64,000 bases of DNA, taken from positions 18,190,430-18,254,429 of the forward strand of contig NC_058158.1 in assembly GCF_020080835.1 (NCBI RefSeq), written 5' to 3'. Source of the stretch: Cotesia glomerata (Eukaryota > Arthropoda > Insecta > Hymenoptera > Braconidae). A program made the translations under genes and the position numbers. The notes below the pieces were generated by a model. That model was not told the DNA's origin. It worked only from the letters and a program-made list of their open reading frames with translations, and did no database searches. This document shows positions 30,888-42,806 of this stretch, piece after piece (within the stretch, counting starts at the first letter, position 1; each line of letters opens with the position of its first letter).

Positions 30888-31985
30888 TGTTAAAATAGGA
30901 TTTTTTATTATTTGTATCGCATATTTTTAGTTTTAATTTTTAGTTTTAACACCTGATTATAATGAAATGACCGGTTGACTTCATTAAATTATAAATCAGA
31001 ATGATTACAAAACTCAAGAATTACAATATTTAACTTGAAAAATTATTAAAAATTGTAAAGTTCGATTAGTAGTCAAATATCAAACACGATACTAAATTCT
31101 AGATTGCTTGGGATAGAGTCACGTGCTTAGCGCGATGTTCAAATTTTTAAACTTCCTAAAAATATTTCAATTACATTTTTTCATTTATTAAGTCTGTAAA
31201 AATCTGCCTATTTTCTAAATAAGATTAATTAAAATGATAATAGTATTTAACTCTCAAATATTACCAGCTGTAATGTTAGAAATATAAATAATAATGATAA
31301 AAATAGTAATAACAATAATATTAATGAAAATTTATAAAACTTAATATAAAAGTTTAAAGTACCTCTTATTGCTAAATATTATATTATAAAAACCTTGATA
31401 GCTTATAAATTCGATTGTTTAGGTTCGGATTAAAATAATTACTAAATACCTTTTTAAATGAAATCCTTTTTCGAAAATGATTGAGAAAATATTTTTAAAA
31501 ACCTTTATATTAATAATTAACGTCTTTAAATATCCAATAATATTATTTTATATGAATTTTATTATATTCTTCCGAAAAATATAGAAAAGATAAATTATAT
31601 TAAAATATTATTATATATCTAAAAATTTTGATGAATATTTAAATTACTCATTTAAATAAACGTCAATATGTATCGTGGTTAATATTATTATGAATGTAAA
31701 TATATTTTATGTAGACGTAATCTTCAATAATAATACTGATGGTTAGGTTATTAAAAATAAAATCTAAAAACAGTTTATCCATAGATTAGTTAAGTGATAA
31801 GTTTTAAATTAATAAAAAAAATTAAGTCTGAATAGATATTTTTTTTAATCCAAAATTCAATTTTTTTTAAATATAAAAGTAAAGATTTCTATTAATGATA
31901 ATTGGAATGAAATAATGACTAAAAATTCCAAGTATAAATAAATGAATGAAAAATTTCTTTACGATCAATCAACTGGCTGTTATCA
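30888..31985. other. AT-rich stretch without a gene
   Basis: Long runs of A and T with simple ATA/AAT repeats. No ORF, splice-supported exon or inverted repeat was found. Confidence 0.5.
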
Positions 31986-33830
31986 AAAAATCCTCCCGTG
32001 CCTCTTCCTTTAATAGAAAATAACGGTTAAATTTAGAGAAATTTAAAAGGAAAAATTTTTTCTCATTAAAACTGTTATAGTAAATATTGGTATTGAAAAA
32101 TTCATAATTATTAAAAGGTCTTTTGGTATAATCTCGAAACCACTGATGGCAGAAAACAATTTTTAAAAAGCTCACTTTAATACAAAATAACGGTAAAATT
32201 TAACAAAAAATCTAAAAAGAAAAATTTTTCCTCATTAAAACTGTTATGGTAAATGTTATAATGAATTCGTGATTTTTAATGTGTTTTCAGGTATCATTCC
32301 GAAATCACTTATGATCAGAAAAATTTTCAGATAAAATAAATTTTAAAAATAATAGAAAAGAACGATAAAATTTAGAGAAATTGAAAAGGAAAAATTTTTC
32401 TTTATCAAAACTGTTATAGTAAATGTTATTGAAAATTTTAAATTATTGAAGTGTTTTCTGGTATTTTAAAAAGCTCTCTTTATAATAAATTATTAATTAA
32501 ATTGATAAAAATCCAGTAGAAAAAATTTTATCCCACTAAAGCTGTTATATTTAATGTTGTAAGAAATTGATCATTCCTAAAGTTTTTTTTAGGATAAATT
32601 TAGAACTACTCATGATAGAAAAAAACTTCTGGAACAAAACTCTTCTTAAAAAGTTCTCTTTATAATAAATTATTGATTGAATTGATAAAAACCCAGTAGA
32701 AAAAATTTTGTACTATCAAAGCTGTTATATTTAGTGTGATAAGAAATTATAGATTTCTGAGATATATTTTGGGATAAATTTGGAATTACTCATGATAGGA
32801 AAAAACTTTTAGAATAAATTTCATTTAAAAAAGTCCTTTCTCAGAGAAACTATTAATGAAATTAATAAAATTCCAGTAGAAAAAATTTTATCCTATTAAA
32901 GCTCTTATCTTAATATTGTAAGAAATTGATCATTTCTGAAATTTTTTTTTGGATAAATTTAGAATAACTCATGATAGAAAAAAACTTCTGGAACAAAAAT
33001 CTTTTTAACAATTTCTCTTTATAATAAATTATTAATTAATTTGATAAAAATCCAGTAGAAAAGATTTTATCCCACTAAATCTGTTATATTTAGTGTGATA
33101 AGAAATTACAGATTTCTGAGATATATTTTGGGATAAATTTAGAACTACTCATGACAGGAAAAAACTTTTCGAACAAAACTCTTTCTAAAAAGTTCTCTTT
33201 ATAATAAATTATTAATTGAATTGATAAAAATCCAGTAGAAAAAATTTTATCCCACTAAAGCTGTTATATTTAGTGTGATAAGAAATTACAGATTTCTGAG
33301 ATATATTTTGGGATAAATTTAGAACTACTCATGATAGGAAAAAACTTTTAGAATAAATTTCGTTTAAAAAAGTCCTTTCTCAGAGAAACTATTAATGGAA
33401 TTGATAACAATCCAGTAGAAAAAATTTTATCCTATTAAAGTTGTTATATTTAATATTGTAAGAAATTGGTCATTTCTGAAGTTTTTTTTAGGATAAATTT
33501 AGAACTACTCATGATAGAAAAAAACTTTTGGAATTAATTTCGTTTAAAAAAGTTCTCTTTACAATAAATTATTAATTAAATTGATTAAAATCCAGTAGAA
33601 AAAATTTTATTCCACTGAATCTGTTATATTTAATGTTGTAAGAAATTGATCATTCCTAAAGTTTTTTTTAGGATAAATTTAGAACTACTTATGATAGAAA
33701 AAAACTTCTGAAACAAAACTCTATAAAAAAGTCCTCTTTAGAATAAACTATTAATTAAATTAATAAAAATCCAATAGAAAAGATTTTATTTTATCTTAAC
33801 AAATATCATGAGTAGTTCATCATAAAGAGG
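31986..33830. repeat. Satellite A, about 180 bp monomers, about 10 copies
   Basis: The key TCCAGTAGAAAAAATTTTAT recurs at about 32513, 32693, 32873, 33052, 33232, 33412, 33592 and 33771, a period of 180 bp; the first copies before 32500 are more diverged. Each monomer also holds an ACTCATGATAG-type block and a TATAATAAATTATTAAT block. The final 33790-33900 piece is in reverse orientation. Confidence 0.9.
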
Positions 33831-33960
33831 ACTTTTTGGAATGGGTTTTGTTCTAAAAGTTTTTTTCTATGATCAGTAGTTTTAAATTTATGCTTAAAAA
33901 AACAATTTTTATAATTCTAAGATTCTATTAATCGGCTGCCAAATTTTGATTGACTGTTTA
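33790..33960. repeat. Inverted segment joining satellites A and B
   Basis: 33800-33900 is the reverse complement of satellite A (ATCATGAGTAGTTC), and 33905-33960 is the reverse complement of satellite B (AATCGGCTGCCAAATTTTGA). Forward satellite B starts immediately afterwards, so a piece spanning an A/B junction has been inverted. Confidence 0.75.
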
Positions 33961-36695
33961 GGAGCGAAATTGTTCGATAAATATTCTAGAAACTATTCAC
34001 TTTACAGAAAATTTTTTCAAACAAAATTAGTTCAAAATATTGCCTGTTTTAATGAAAATTTTGTTTAGTTAACGAAGTCCAATTACCTTAGGAACTATCG
34101 CTCTTAAACAGTCATTCAAAATTTGGCAGCCGATTAATAGAATCTTAGAATTATAAAAATTTTTCGATAAATATTCTAGAAACTATTCACTTTACAAAAA
34201 ATTTTTTTGAACAAAATTAGTTCAAAATATTGCCTGTTTTAATTAAAATTTTGTTTAGTTATTGATGTCCGATTACCTTAGGAACCATCGCTCCTAAACA
34301 GTCAATCAAAATTTGGCGCCGATAAATAGAATCTTAGAATTATAGGAATTGTTCGATAAATATTCTAGAATCTATTCACTTTACAGAAAATTTTTTTGAA
34401 CAAAATTAGTTCAAAATATTGCCTGTTTTAATTAAAATTTTGTTTTGTTATCGAAATCCGATTAACTCCGGAACTATTGTTCCTATACAGTCAATCAAAA
34501 TTTGGCACCCGATTAATAGAGTCTTAGAATCATAAAAATTATTCGATAAATATTCTAGATACTATTCACTTTACAAAAAATTTTTTCAAATAAAATTAGT
34601 TCAAAATATTGCCTGTTTTGATTAAAATTTCGTTTAGTTAACGAAGTCCAATTACCTTAGGAACTATCGCTCTTAAACAGTCATTCAGAATTTGGCAGCC
34701 GATTAATAGAATCTTAGAATTATAGAAATTATTCGATAAATATTCTAGAAACTATTCACTTTATAAAAAATTTTTTCAAATATAATTAGTTCAAAATATT
34801 GCCTGTTTTAATTCGAATTTCGTTTTGTTATCGAAATCCGATTAACTTCGGAACTATTGTTCCTAAACAGTCAATCAAAATTTGGCAGACGATTAATAGA
34901 GTCTTAGAATCATAAAAATTATTCTATAAATATTCTAGAAACTATTTACTGGACAAAACATTTTTTCAAACAAAATTAGTTCAAAATATTGCCTGTTTTA
35001 ATTAAAATTTTGTTTAGTTAACGAAGTCCAATTACCTTAGGAACTATCGCTCTTAAACAGTCATTCAAAATTTGGCAGCCGATTAATAGAATCTTAGAAT
35101 TATAAAAATTTTTCGATAAATATTCTAGAAACTATTCACTTTACAAAAAATTTTTTTGAGCAAAATTAGGTCAAAATATTGCCTGTTTTAATTAAAATTT
35201 TGTTTGGTTATCGAAGTCCGATCACCTTTGGAACTATCGCTCCTAAACAGTCAATCAAAATTTGGCGCCGATAAATAGAATCTTAGAATTATAGGAATTG
35301 TTCGATAAATATTCTAGAATCTATTCACTTAACAGAAAATTTTTTTGAACAAAATTAGTTCAAAATATTGCCTGTTTTAATTAAAATTTTGTTTTGTTAT
35401 CGAAATCCGATTAACTCCGGAACTATTGTTCCTAAACAGTCAATCAAAATTTGGCACCCGATTAATAGAGTCTTAGAATCATAAAAATCATTCGATAAAT
35501 ATTCTAGTATCTATTCACTTTACAGAAAATTTTTTTGAACAAAATTAGTTCAAAATATTGCCTGTTTTAATTAAAATTTTGTTTAGTTAACGAAGTCCAA
35601 TTGAATTCGGAACTATTGTTCCTAAACAGTCAATCAAAATTTGGCAAACGATTAATAGAGTCTTAGAATCATAAAAATTATTCGATAAATATTCTAGTAT
35701 CTATTCACTTTACAGAAAATTTTTTTGAACAAAATTAGTTCAAAATATTGCCTGTTTTAATTAAAATTTTGTTTAGTTAACGAAGTCCAATTAAATTCGG
35801 AACTATTGTTCCTAAACAGTCAATCAAAATTTGGCAAACGATTAATAGAGTCTTAGAATCATAAAAATTATTCGATAAATATTCTAGAAACTATTCACTT
35901 TATGAAAAATTTTTTCAAATAAAATTAGTTCAAAATATTGCCTGTTTTAATTCAAATTTCGTTTGGTTATTGATGTCCGATTACCTTAGGAACTATTGTT
36001 CCTAAACAGTCAATCAAGATTTGGCAATCGATTAATAGAGTCTTAGAATCATAAAAATCATTCGATAAATATTCTAGATACTATTCACTTTACAAAAAAT
36101 TTTTTTGAACAAAATTAGTTCAAAATATTGCCTTCTTTAATTAAAATTTTGTTTGGTTATCGAAGTCCGATTACCTTAGGAACTATCGCTCTTAAACAGT
36201 CAATCAAAAATTGGCAGACGATTAATAGAGTCTTAGAATCATAAAAATTATTCTATAAATATTCTAGAAACTATTCACTGGACAGAAAATTTTTTCAAAC
36301 AAAATTAGTTCAAAATATTACCTGTTTTAATTAAAATTTTGTTCAGTTAACGAAGTCCAATTACCTTAGAAACTATCGCTCTTAAACAGTCATTCAAAAT
36401 TTGGCAGCCCATTAATAGAATCTTAGAATTATAAAAATTTTTCGATAAATATTCTAGAAACTATTCACTTTACAGAAAATTTGTTCCGAATAAAATTAGT
36501 TCAAAATATTGCCTGTTTTAATTAACATTTTGATTGGTTATCGAAATCCGATTACCTTAGGAACAGTCGTTCCTAAACAGTCAATCACAATTTGGCAGCC
36601 GATTAATAGAGTCGTAGAATTATAGAAATTGTTCGATAAATATTCTAGAAACTATTTACTCTATAAAAAATTTTTTCAAACAAAATTAGTTCCAA
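33961..36695. repeat. Satellite B, 190 bp monomers, about 14 copies
   Basis: The word TTCAAAATATTGCCTG recurs at 34031, 34221, 34410, 34600, 34790, 34980, 35170, 35359, 35549, 35739, 35929, 36119, 36309 and 36500, a very regular 190 bp period. Monomers also share TTAGGAACTATCG and AACAGTCAATCAAAATTTGG blocks. Identity is high, so the array was recently homogenised. Confidence 0.95.
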
Positions 36696-37330
36696 AAGAC
36701 TTCTTTTAAAAGAAATAGCCTATGGGTATACTAATACTTTAATAGAAGTATACATAATTATACTTAGATTTTAATCAATAATATTCTATTCTTGTAATCA
36801 CTACAATAGTAATTTACATATTTAATCAATAGATTTAATTATTTTCAATCCTCTGTTTTATTGACATAATTTTATGAATCTAAAGAAGTTGTATAATACA
36901 TTTTGTGTCCTATTATTATTATTATTTAAACTTTAGTTATTATGATGGCACATTTAACTTCATCTTGGTTCCTTGATTCTTGTATTTTCAATTCCCAATA
37001 ATTTCGCAAATTATTTCCTAGACAAAAAATTATTAAAAAGTAACTTTCTTAAGTTTAAATTACAATTATTTTTTTTATAAGTTGTATTTTTTTTTTTTCT
37101 TTGTATTTTTATTAACTGTTTTATTTGCTTCATTTCTGTTTTATCTACCTTTTTCTTATTAATTATTGTTTTTTTTTAACATATTCTTATTAATTTCTCA
37201 AATATTTGTTTATTTAATTCATTTTTTTATAAATTTTTTATTTTTATCATTTTTATTTTTGTAAAGTTAATTTTTACATAAATAGTTAATAAATTATAGA
37301 ACTAAATGGAAATATATATCATTACCTTTA
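36696..37330. other. AT-rich stretch without a gene
   Basis: T-rich low-complexity sequence between satellite B and a short minus-strand open frame. Nothing recognisable. Confidence 0.5.
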
Positions 37331-37702
37331 CTATTCATTTTCATTTTCAGAATCTATTTTAATTTGTAAATTAGGTAACGAAGTAAAATGATCATCACTT
37401 AAAGTAAAAGGTATTATATTTACTTTTGATGTATTATTGACTTCAAACTTAAACTCATGAACGATAGGATCATTGGAAAATGGATCTAAAACTCCGATTC
37501 TTGCTATCGATTTTTTTATTATGATTAATTGATGTAAATGGATATGATTGATTATATTTTTAAATGCAATATCCATGTAGATAGGGTATCTCATAAGTTT
37601 TCCTTCAGATATAAAAAAAATAAAACGATACTCAAATTCAACCCACTGAATTCCTACTATCGTCGTAACAAACCCAGCAAAACTGTATAAAAAAAAAATC
37701 AA
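37331..37702 (-). CDS. Hypothetical ORF, 123 aa
   Basis: An open minus-strand frame in a satellite-rich neighbourhood, MIFFLYSFAGFVTTI … SENENE then stop. The last 60 residues (IARIGVLDPFSNDP, EFKFEVNNTSKVNIIPFTLS) have a mixed, protein-like composition that stands out from the surrounding AT-rich noise; the first part is hydrophobic. It could be the terminal exon of a longer gene, with the true start upstream of 37702. No domain is recognised and no transcription signal is convincing. Confidence 0.25.
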   Translation of the reverse strand: MIFFLYSFAGFVTTIVGIQWVEFEYRFIFFISEGKLMRYPIYMDIAFKNIINHIHLHQLIIIKKSIARIGVLDPFSNDPIVHEFKFEVNNTSKVNIIPFTLSDDHFTSLPNLQIKIDSENENE

Positions 37703-38079
37703 TTAAATATCACTTTATTACAAACTATTGAAAATGTTTAGATTAGACAATAAAATAAATCATGATTATTTTATTTCACCTCTAGAATTAATAATAATAA
37801 AAGTTAAAAAAAAAATGTTGAAACAGACAACTTACTTTGTTTCTTCACCATCCTCAATCAGTCTAAGTTCATTACTGTCAGAAAAATTAATTTTAACCAT
37901 AATTTCAAAAAAAAATAAATTTTCAATTAATCTTTTAGAATATTCAAATATAGGTAAATGACAGTTTTCGTGAATGAAAAAAAAAAATGCAGATGAATGT
38001 GAAGGTAAGAGTATTGAGTAAACCTGAATATAGTTTTTGAATTTATCATAATTTAATTAAATAAATATTTAAAATTTGG

Positions 38080-39240
38080 AACCCATACCGTTATTGTTAT
38101 TTTCTATTAAAGGAGGAATTTTGAAACTAGGTTTAACTGAAAAGTTTTTTTTTATTATTATCATGAGTGGTTTCAAAGTTAAACCTGAAAATACTTTAAG
38201 AATGAGTGTTGAATAAGATTTGTTATACGGTTTCGATAAAGAAAAATTTTTTTATCTACATTTAAATAAATGTGAATGGGATTTTCTTTTAAAGGGAGTA
38301 TTTTGAAACTTTTTTTGTTTCAAAAGTTTTTTTTTTTATCATGAGTGGTTTCGAAGTGAGCCCCGAAAACACTTCAAAAATCACGAATTTTTAATAACAT
38401 TTTCTACAACGAGATGAAAAAAGAACTTTTGAATGAAATAAGTATCAAAAAGCTCTCTTTGAAAGAAAGAAACGGTCAAATTCATGAAGAAGTTATTCAT
38501 GAAAAAAAAAGGTTAGATTTATTAAAATCTCAAAGAAAAAATATATTCTCATTACAACTGTTATAGAAAATGTTATCAAAAATTCATAATTCTTGTAGTG
38601 TTTTCAGATATAGGTCCGGAACCACTCGTGATAAAAAAAAAACTTTTAAAACAAAAAAAGTTTCAAAAAGCCTCTCCAAAAAGATAAGAAGGGTGTCGAA
38701 TTCATAGAAATCCAAAAGGAAAAATTTTTCCGCATCAATATTGTTATACCAAATGTTATCAGAAATGCGCGATTTGGAAAAAGTTTTCAGGTATAACTCT
38801 GGGACCACTCGTGGTAAAGAAAAAACTCTAGAAACAAAACGAGTTTCAAAAAGCTCCCTTTAAAAAACAATATCAGTCAAAATCATAAAAAATCTAGAAG
38901 AAATAATATATTCTCATCAAAATTATATTAAAAATTCATGATATTTGAATTCTTTCTAAGTCCAATTCGGTAACCACTCGTGATAAAAAGAACTTTAGAA
39001 ATAAAACAAAATTTAAAAAGCTCCCTTTAAAAAAAAAATATCAGTTAAATTTATAAAAAAATCTAAAAGAAGAAATTTCCTCATTTAAACTGTTATAGAA
39101 AATGTTATTAAAAATTCGCGAATTTTGAAATATTTTTAGGTATCAATCTGAAACTACTTGCGATGAAAGAAAAAACAAGTTTCCAAAAGCTTCACTTAAA
39201 AAAAAAATATCAGTTAAATTTATAAAAAATATAAATTTGA
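38080..39240. repeat. Diverged satellite A copies, mixed orientation
   Basis: 38090-38360 carries reverse-orientation copies (TATCATGAGTGGTTTC), and 38460-39240 carries forward copies (TCTCATTACAACTGTTATAG, GGAACCACTCGTGATA). These are more diverged than 32500-33800. Confidence 0.75.
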
Positions 39241-40600
39241 ACACGATAAATAAAATCTTATAACTATAAAAATTGTCTGATAAATATTCAGAAAATATTT
39301 ACTTTATAGAAAAATTTTTCGAAAAAAATTAGTTCAAAATATTGTCTGTTTCAATTAAAATTTTATTTCGTTTAATTGAAAATTCTGATTAACTTGGAAA
39401 CTATCGTTCCTAAACAGTCATCCAAAATATGGCAGCCGATTAATAAAATATTAGAATTATAGAAATGTTTTGCTAAATATTCTAGAAAATATTTACTTTA
39501 CAAAGAATTTTTTTGAGCAAAATTAGTTAAAAATATTGCACGTTTTAATTATTAAAATTTTGTTTGGTTATCGAATTCCGATTAACTTGGAAACTATCGT
39601 TCCTTAACAATCAATTGAAATTTGGCATCCGATTAATAAAATCTGAGAATTATAGAAATATTTTGATAAAAATTCGAAAAACTATTCACTTTACAAAAAA
39701 ATATTTCGATCAAAATTAGTTCAAAATATTGCCTGCTTGAATTAAAATTTTGTTTTGGAATCAAATTCCGATCAACTTGGAAACTATCGTTCTTCGACAG
39801 TCAATCAAAATTTAGCACCTGATTAATAAAATCTGAGAATTAGAGGAATTTTTTGATGAAAATTCGAAAAATATTTATTATAGCAAAAAATATTTTGAAC
39901 AAAATTAGTTAAAAATATTGTCCTCTTCAATTGAAATTTTGTTTAGTTATAAAATTGGAATTTACTTAGAAACTGTCGTTTCTAAACAATCACTCAAAAT
40001 TTAGCCGCTGATTATTAATATCTTAGAATTATTTTAAATTTCGTTTGATTCTAAAATTCTAATTTACTCAGAAACTATCGTTCCTAAACAGTCAATTAAT
40101 ATTTGGCAGCTGTTTAATAAAATCTTAGAATTATAGAAATTTTTTAATTAAAATTCAAGATAATCTTTATTTTACAAAATAATTTTGTGAAGAAAATTAG
40201 TTTAAAGTATTCCATGTTTTAATTAATTAAAATTTAGTTGGGTTCTAAAATTCTAATTTTCTTAGAAATCGTCGTTTCTAAACAATCATTCCAAATTTAG
40301 CCACTAATGAATAGAATCTTAGAATTATAGAGAAGATCAACATGGAAACTATTGTTTCTTAACTGACACTTAAAATTTGGACATTACTCAATAAAATCTT
40401 AGAATTATAGAAATTTTTTGATAAATATTCTAGAAAATATTTACTTTTTGAAAAAATTAAAAAAAAAAATTAGTTCAAAAGATTGTCCTCTTTAAATTAA
40501 ATTTTGTTTGGTTACGAAATTCCGATTAACTCAAAAACTATCGTTCTCAAACAATCAATCAAAATTTGGCAGCCGATTAATAAAAAGGCCCCTTTAAAAG
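39240..40600. repeat. Diverged satellite B copies
   Basis: Repeats of the CAGCCGATTAATAAAAT and TTAGTTCAAAATATTG blocks, about seven degraded monomers. Decay increases with distance from the homogeneous array, as expected at a satellite margin. Confidence 0.8.
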
Positions 40601-41057
40601 AATATAACGTTCAAATTTAGGAAAATCTAAGTCTTAAATGTTGTAAATAATTCTATTGAAAAATTTAATAAAATAAAATACACATTAAAATATATTAACG
40701 ACTATAATTATTGTATAGTCACACTTAATACTGTTAACCTCACTTTTAAAATATTAGGTTCAACATCGTAATTTAAATACAAATAATTTTTTTATTTTAT
40801 TTCAATTAATTATAATAAAGCTTAAATACAGCTATTATTAATAAGTAGCTCATTAACATAACTTATTTTAATTATTCAGATTTATGAGAAAAAATATTAA
40901 TTTAATAACATTTTGTTATAAATTTTTTTGACTGCCTGCGAAAGTCCCCCATCGTCGATTGTCCCGCAGAGAAAAATAACGTAGAGACATCTAGCGGTTA
41001 AAATAAAAACTAAAAATAATAAAGTAACCAAAATAACATGTAGATGGCGTAAAGCGC

Positions 41058-41291
41058 ATGAAAATGAATAAAAAAAATACCCAACGGATTATAAACAGTC
41101 TGAGGAGATTACTCTTGGATACTCCCGGTGACGGAGGACATTCTCACGAGCAGTGCAGCCAAATCGTATGTACAGATGTCCCCTTCCCGTGGAAAAATAG
41201 CATAGTACGTAATGGTGAGTGGTGGGAATTTTATCCAACGATCTGGCCACACTGTTCACCACCCAATTATCACCCTGCTTATGTTCCTTAA
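41058..41291 (+). CDS. Hypothetical ORF, 77 aa
   Basis: ATG at 41058 to a TAA at 41289-41291 (MKMNKKNTQRIINSL … HPAYVP). The C-terminal half is rich in Trp, Pro, His and Cys (WKNSIVRNGEWWEFYPTIWP) and its base composition is clearly less AT-rich than the flanks, so it may be a gene, an exon or part of an old element. The stop abuts the first trace of the 231 bp satellite. No family is recognised. Confidence 0.3.
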   Translation: MKMNKKNTQRIINSLRRLLLDTPGDGGHSHEQCSQIVCTDVPFPWKNSIVRNGEWWEFYPTIWPHCSPPNYHPAYVP

Positions 41292-41375
41292 GTTGTACCA
41301 ACTAACTGCGATGGATTCTTCAGGGGATTTCTATTTTTTCCTGATGGTTGACCTCCATAGTAAAGGGATAGGGTA
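41289..41375. repeat. Left margin of satellite C, single partial monomer
   Basis: About 87 bp (…GATTCTTCAGGGGATTT … TAAAGGGATAGGGTA) match the satellite C monomer and are cut by the palindromic element. The monomer resumes at 47036 as CAGCCGTCGATG. Confidence 0.8.
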
Positions 41376-42806
41376 TAGTCTAGTCAACAAGTTCAAAAAC
41401 GTGAAAAATAGAGATAAAGGTCCTAAAAATATGAGCGATGGCTCATTCGATTCGGAATCACCTCTAGAAAAATGTTTTTGAAGGATTTTGGTGCAGGTAA
41501 AAAATTGCAATTGTTATTAACAAAATAAGATGGAAAAAAAACGATATTTCGTTTTTTGTTAATAACTCGAAAAATATTAATATTTAAGCAATTTTGAAAA
41601 AAGCCCGTTAAAGAGGAGAAAATTTCCAAGAAAAAAGTCCGTACTCTCGGAACTCTATCTCCATTATTTATAATTTTAATTTGACGTTGAAAATAGGGCT
41701 CCGCGCGGCTGTTACGGCATGCGCGCGCCGCCGCTAAAGAGAGCTCAGCAATAAAAATAATTTTTATAACATAAAATGTGATTTTAAAAATTTGAAAAAT
41801 TCTAGTATCTTCTTAACACTTGAAAGAATCGAGCCGCGAAGAAAAAAAGTTTAATCACCATTTTTGAAAAAGTTATCTAATTGTTAACTAACAAATTTTT
41901 TCCCAATCTCCGTTGGCATAAACAATGGGATAAAAGGTATAAATAATTGGCCTATAAATTTTAAACTTCGTGGAGCCCTTTTGATATATATACTTTATAA
42001 GATCCTGCGATAAATTTTCATTAAAGTTTATTAATTTGTTAATTATGATTTTTATAACTATTGAAAAATTAAAAATCTAAAAAAGTTGATAAAAATTTTT
42101 TCAACTAATATTTAGCTATGCCTGTTTTCACATTAAGCAATGGCAGTAATTAATATAGGTTATGAATTTTTTACGTAATTTGTTTATAAAATTGTTTTAA
42201 ACAAATAGAGAAATTCAATATTTTTGAAAAATATTTTTGCTATTTGGTTGTCCACAAAAATTATGATTTTAAAAAAAAATTTTTCTTAATTTTAATTTTT
42301 AATTGTTTAAAAACGATTTTTCATATTTCGATTGTTTAAACAATTAGTTAAGAAAAAATTTTGCTTTTAAAAATCATAATTTACACTTTTAAATAGTTTG
42401 GCAAAAAAATTTTTTTATTAATTATTTAATTGTTTATTAGTTTAACAATTTGTTATAAACAAATATTGACCAACGTTATATTTTTTTTCTGAAGCAGAAA
42501 AAAATTATGAAAACAGCCATATATAAAAAAGTTCCAAAAAAAATTTTCTTTTATTTATTATAATTAATTTTAATATCATACGGTACGGTAATTATCGCCA
42601 CTACTTGATTTGTCAATTAAAAAATTGATATATCTTTTAAACTATCAGAGATACGATAAAGGACATTCAGGTCTTTTTTATAGAGAATGAATTTTTCTTT
42701 CAGATGGATCTAAGATCAAGTTCGTATCTATTGTTTATTAGCTATTACATGCATTTGTTTATAAAAATTCTGTATTTTTTTGACTTTTTCGTATCTTTTG
42801 TGATAT
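41376..42806 (+). repeat. Left long TIR (1.43 kb)
   Basis: Reverse complement of 45590-47032 with very few mismatches. Inward homology stops at TTTGTGATATTTC (left) against TTTGTGATCTTT (right). Otherwise AT-rich apart from the GCATGCGCGCGCC patch. Confidence 0.92.

Noticed and set aside
33961..36695. CRISPR-like array of regular repeats
   Set aside because: The whole 190 bp unit is repeated without unique spacers, and the genome is eukaryotic; this is a satellite.
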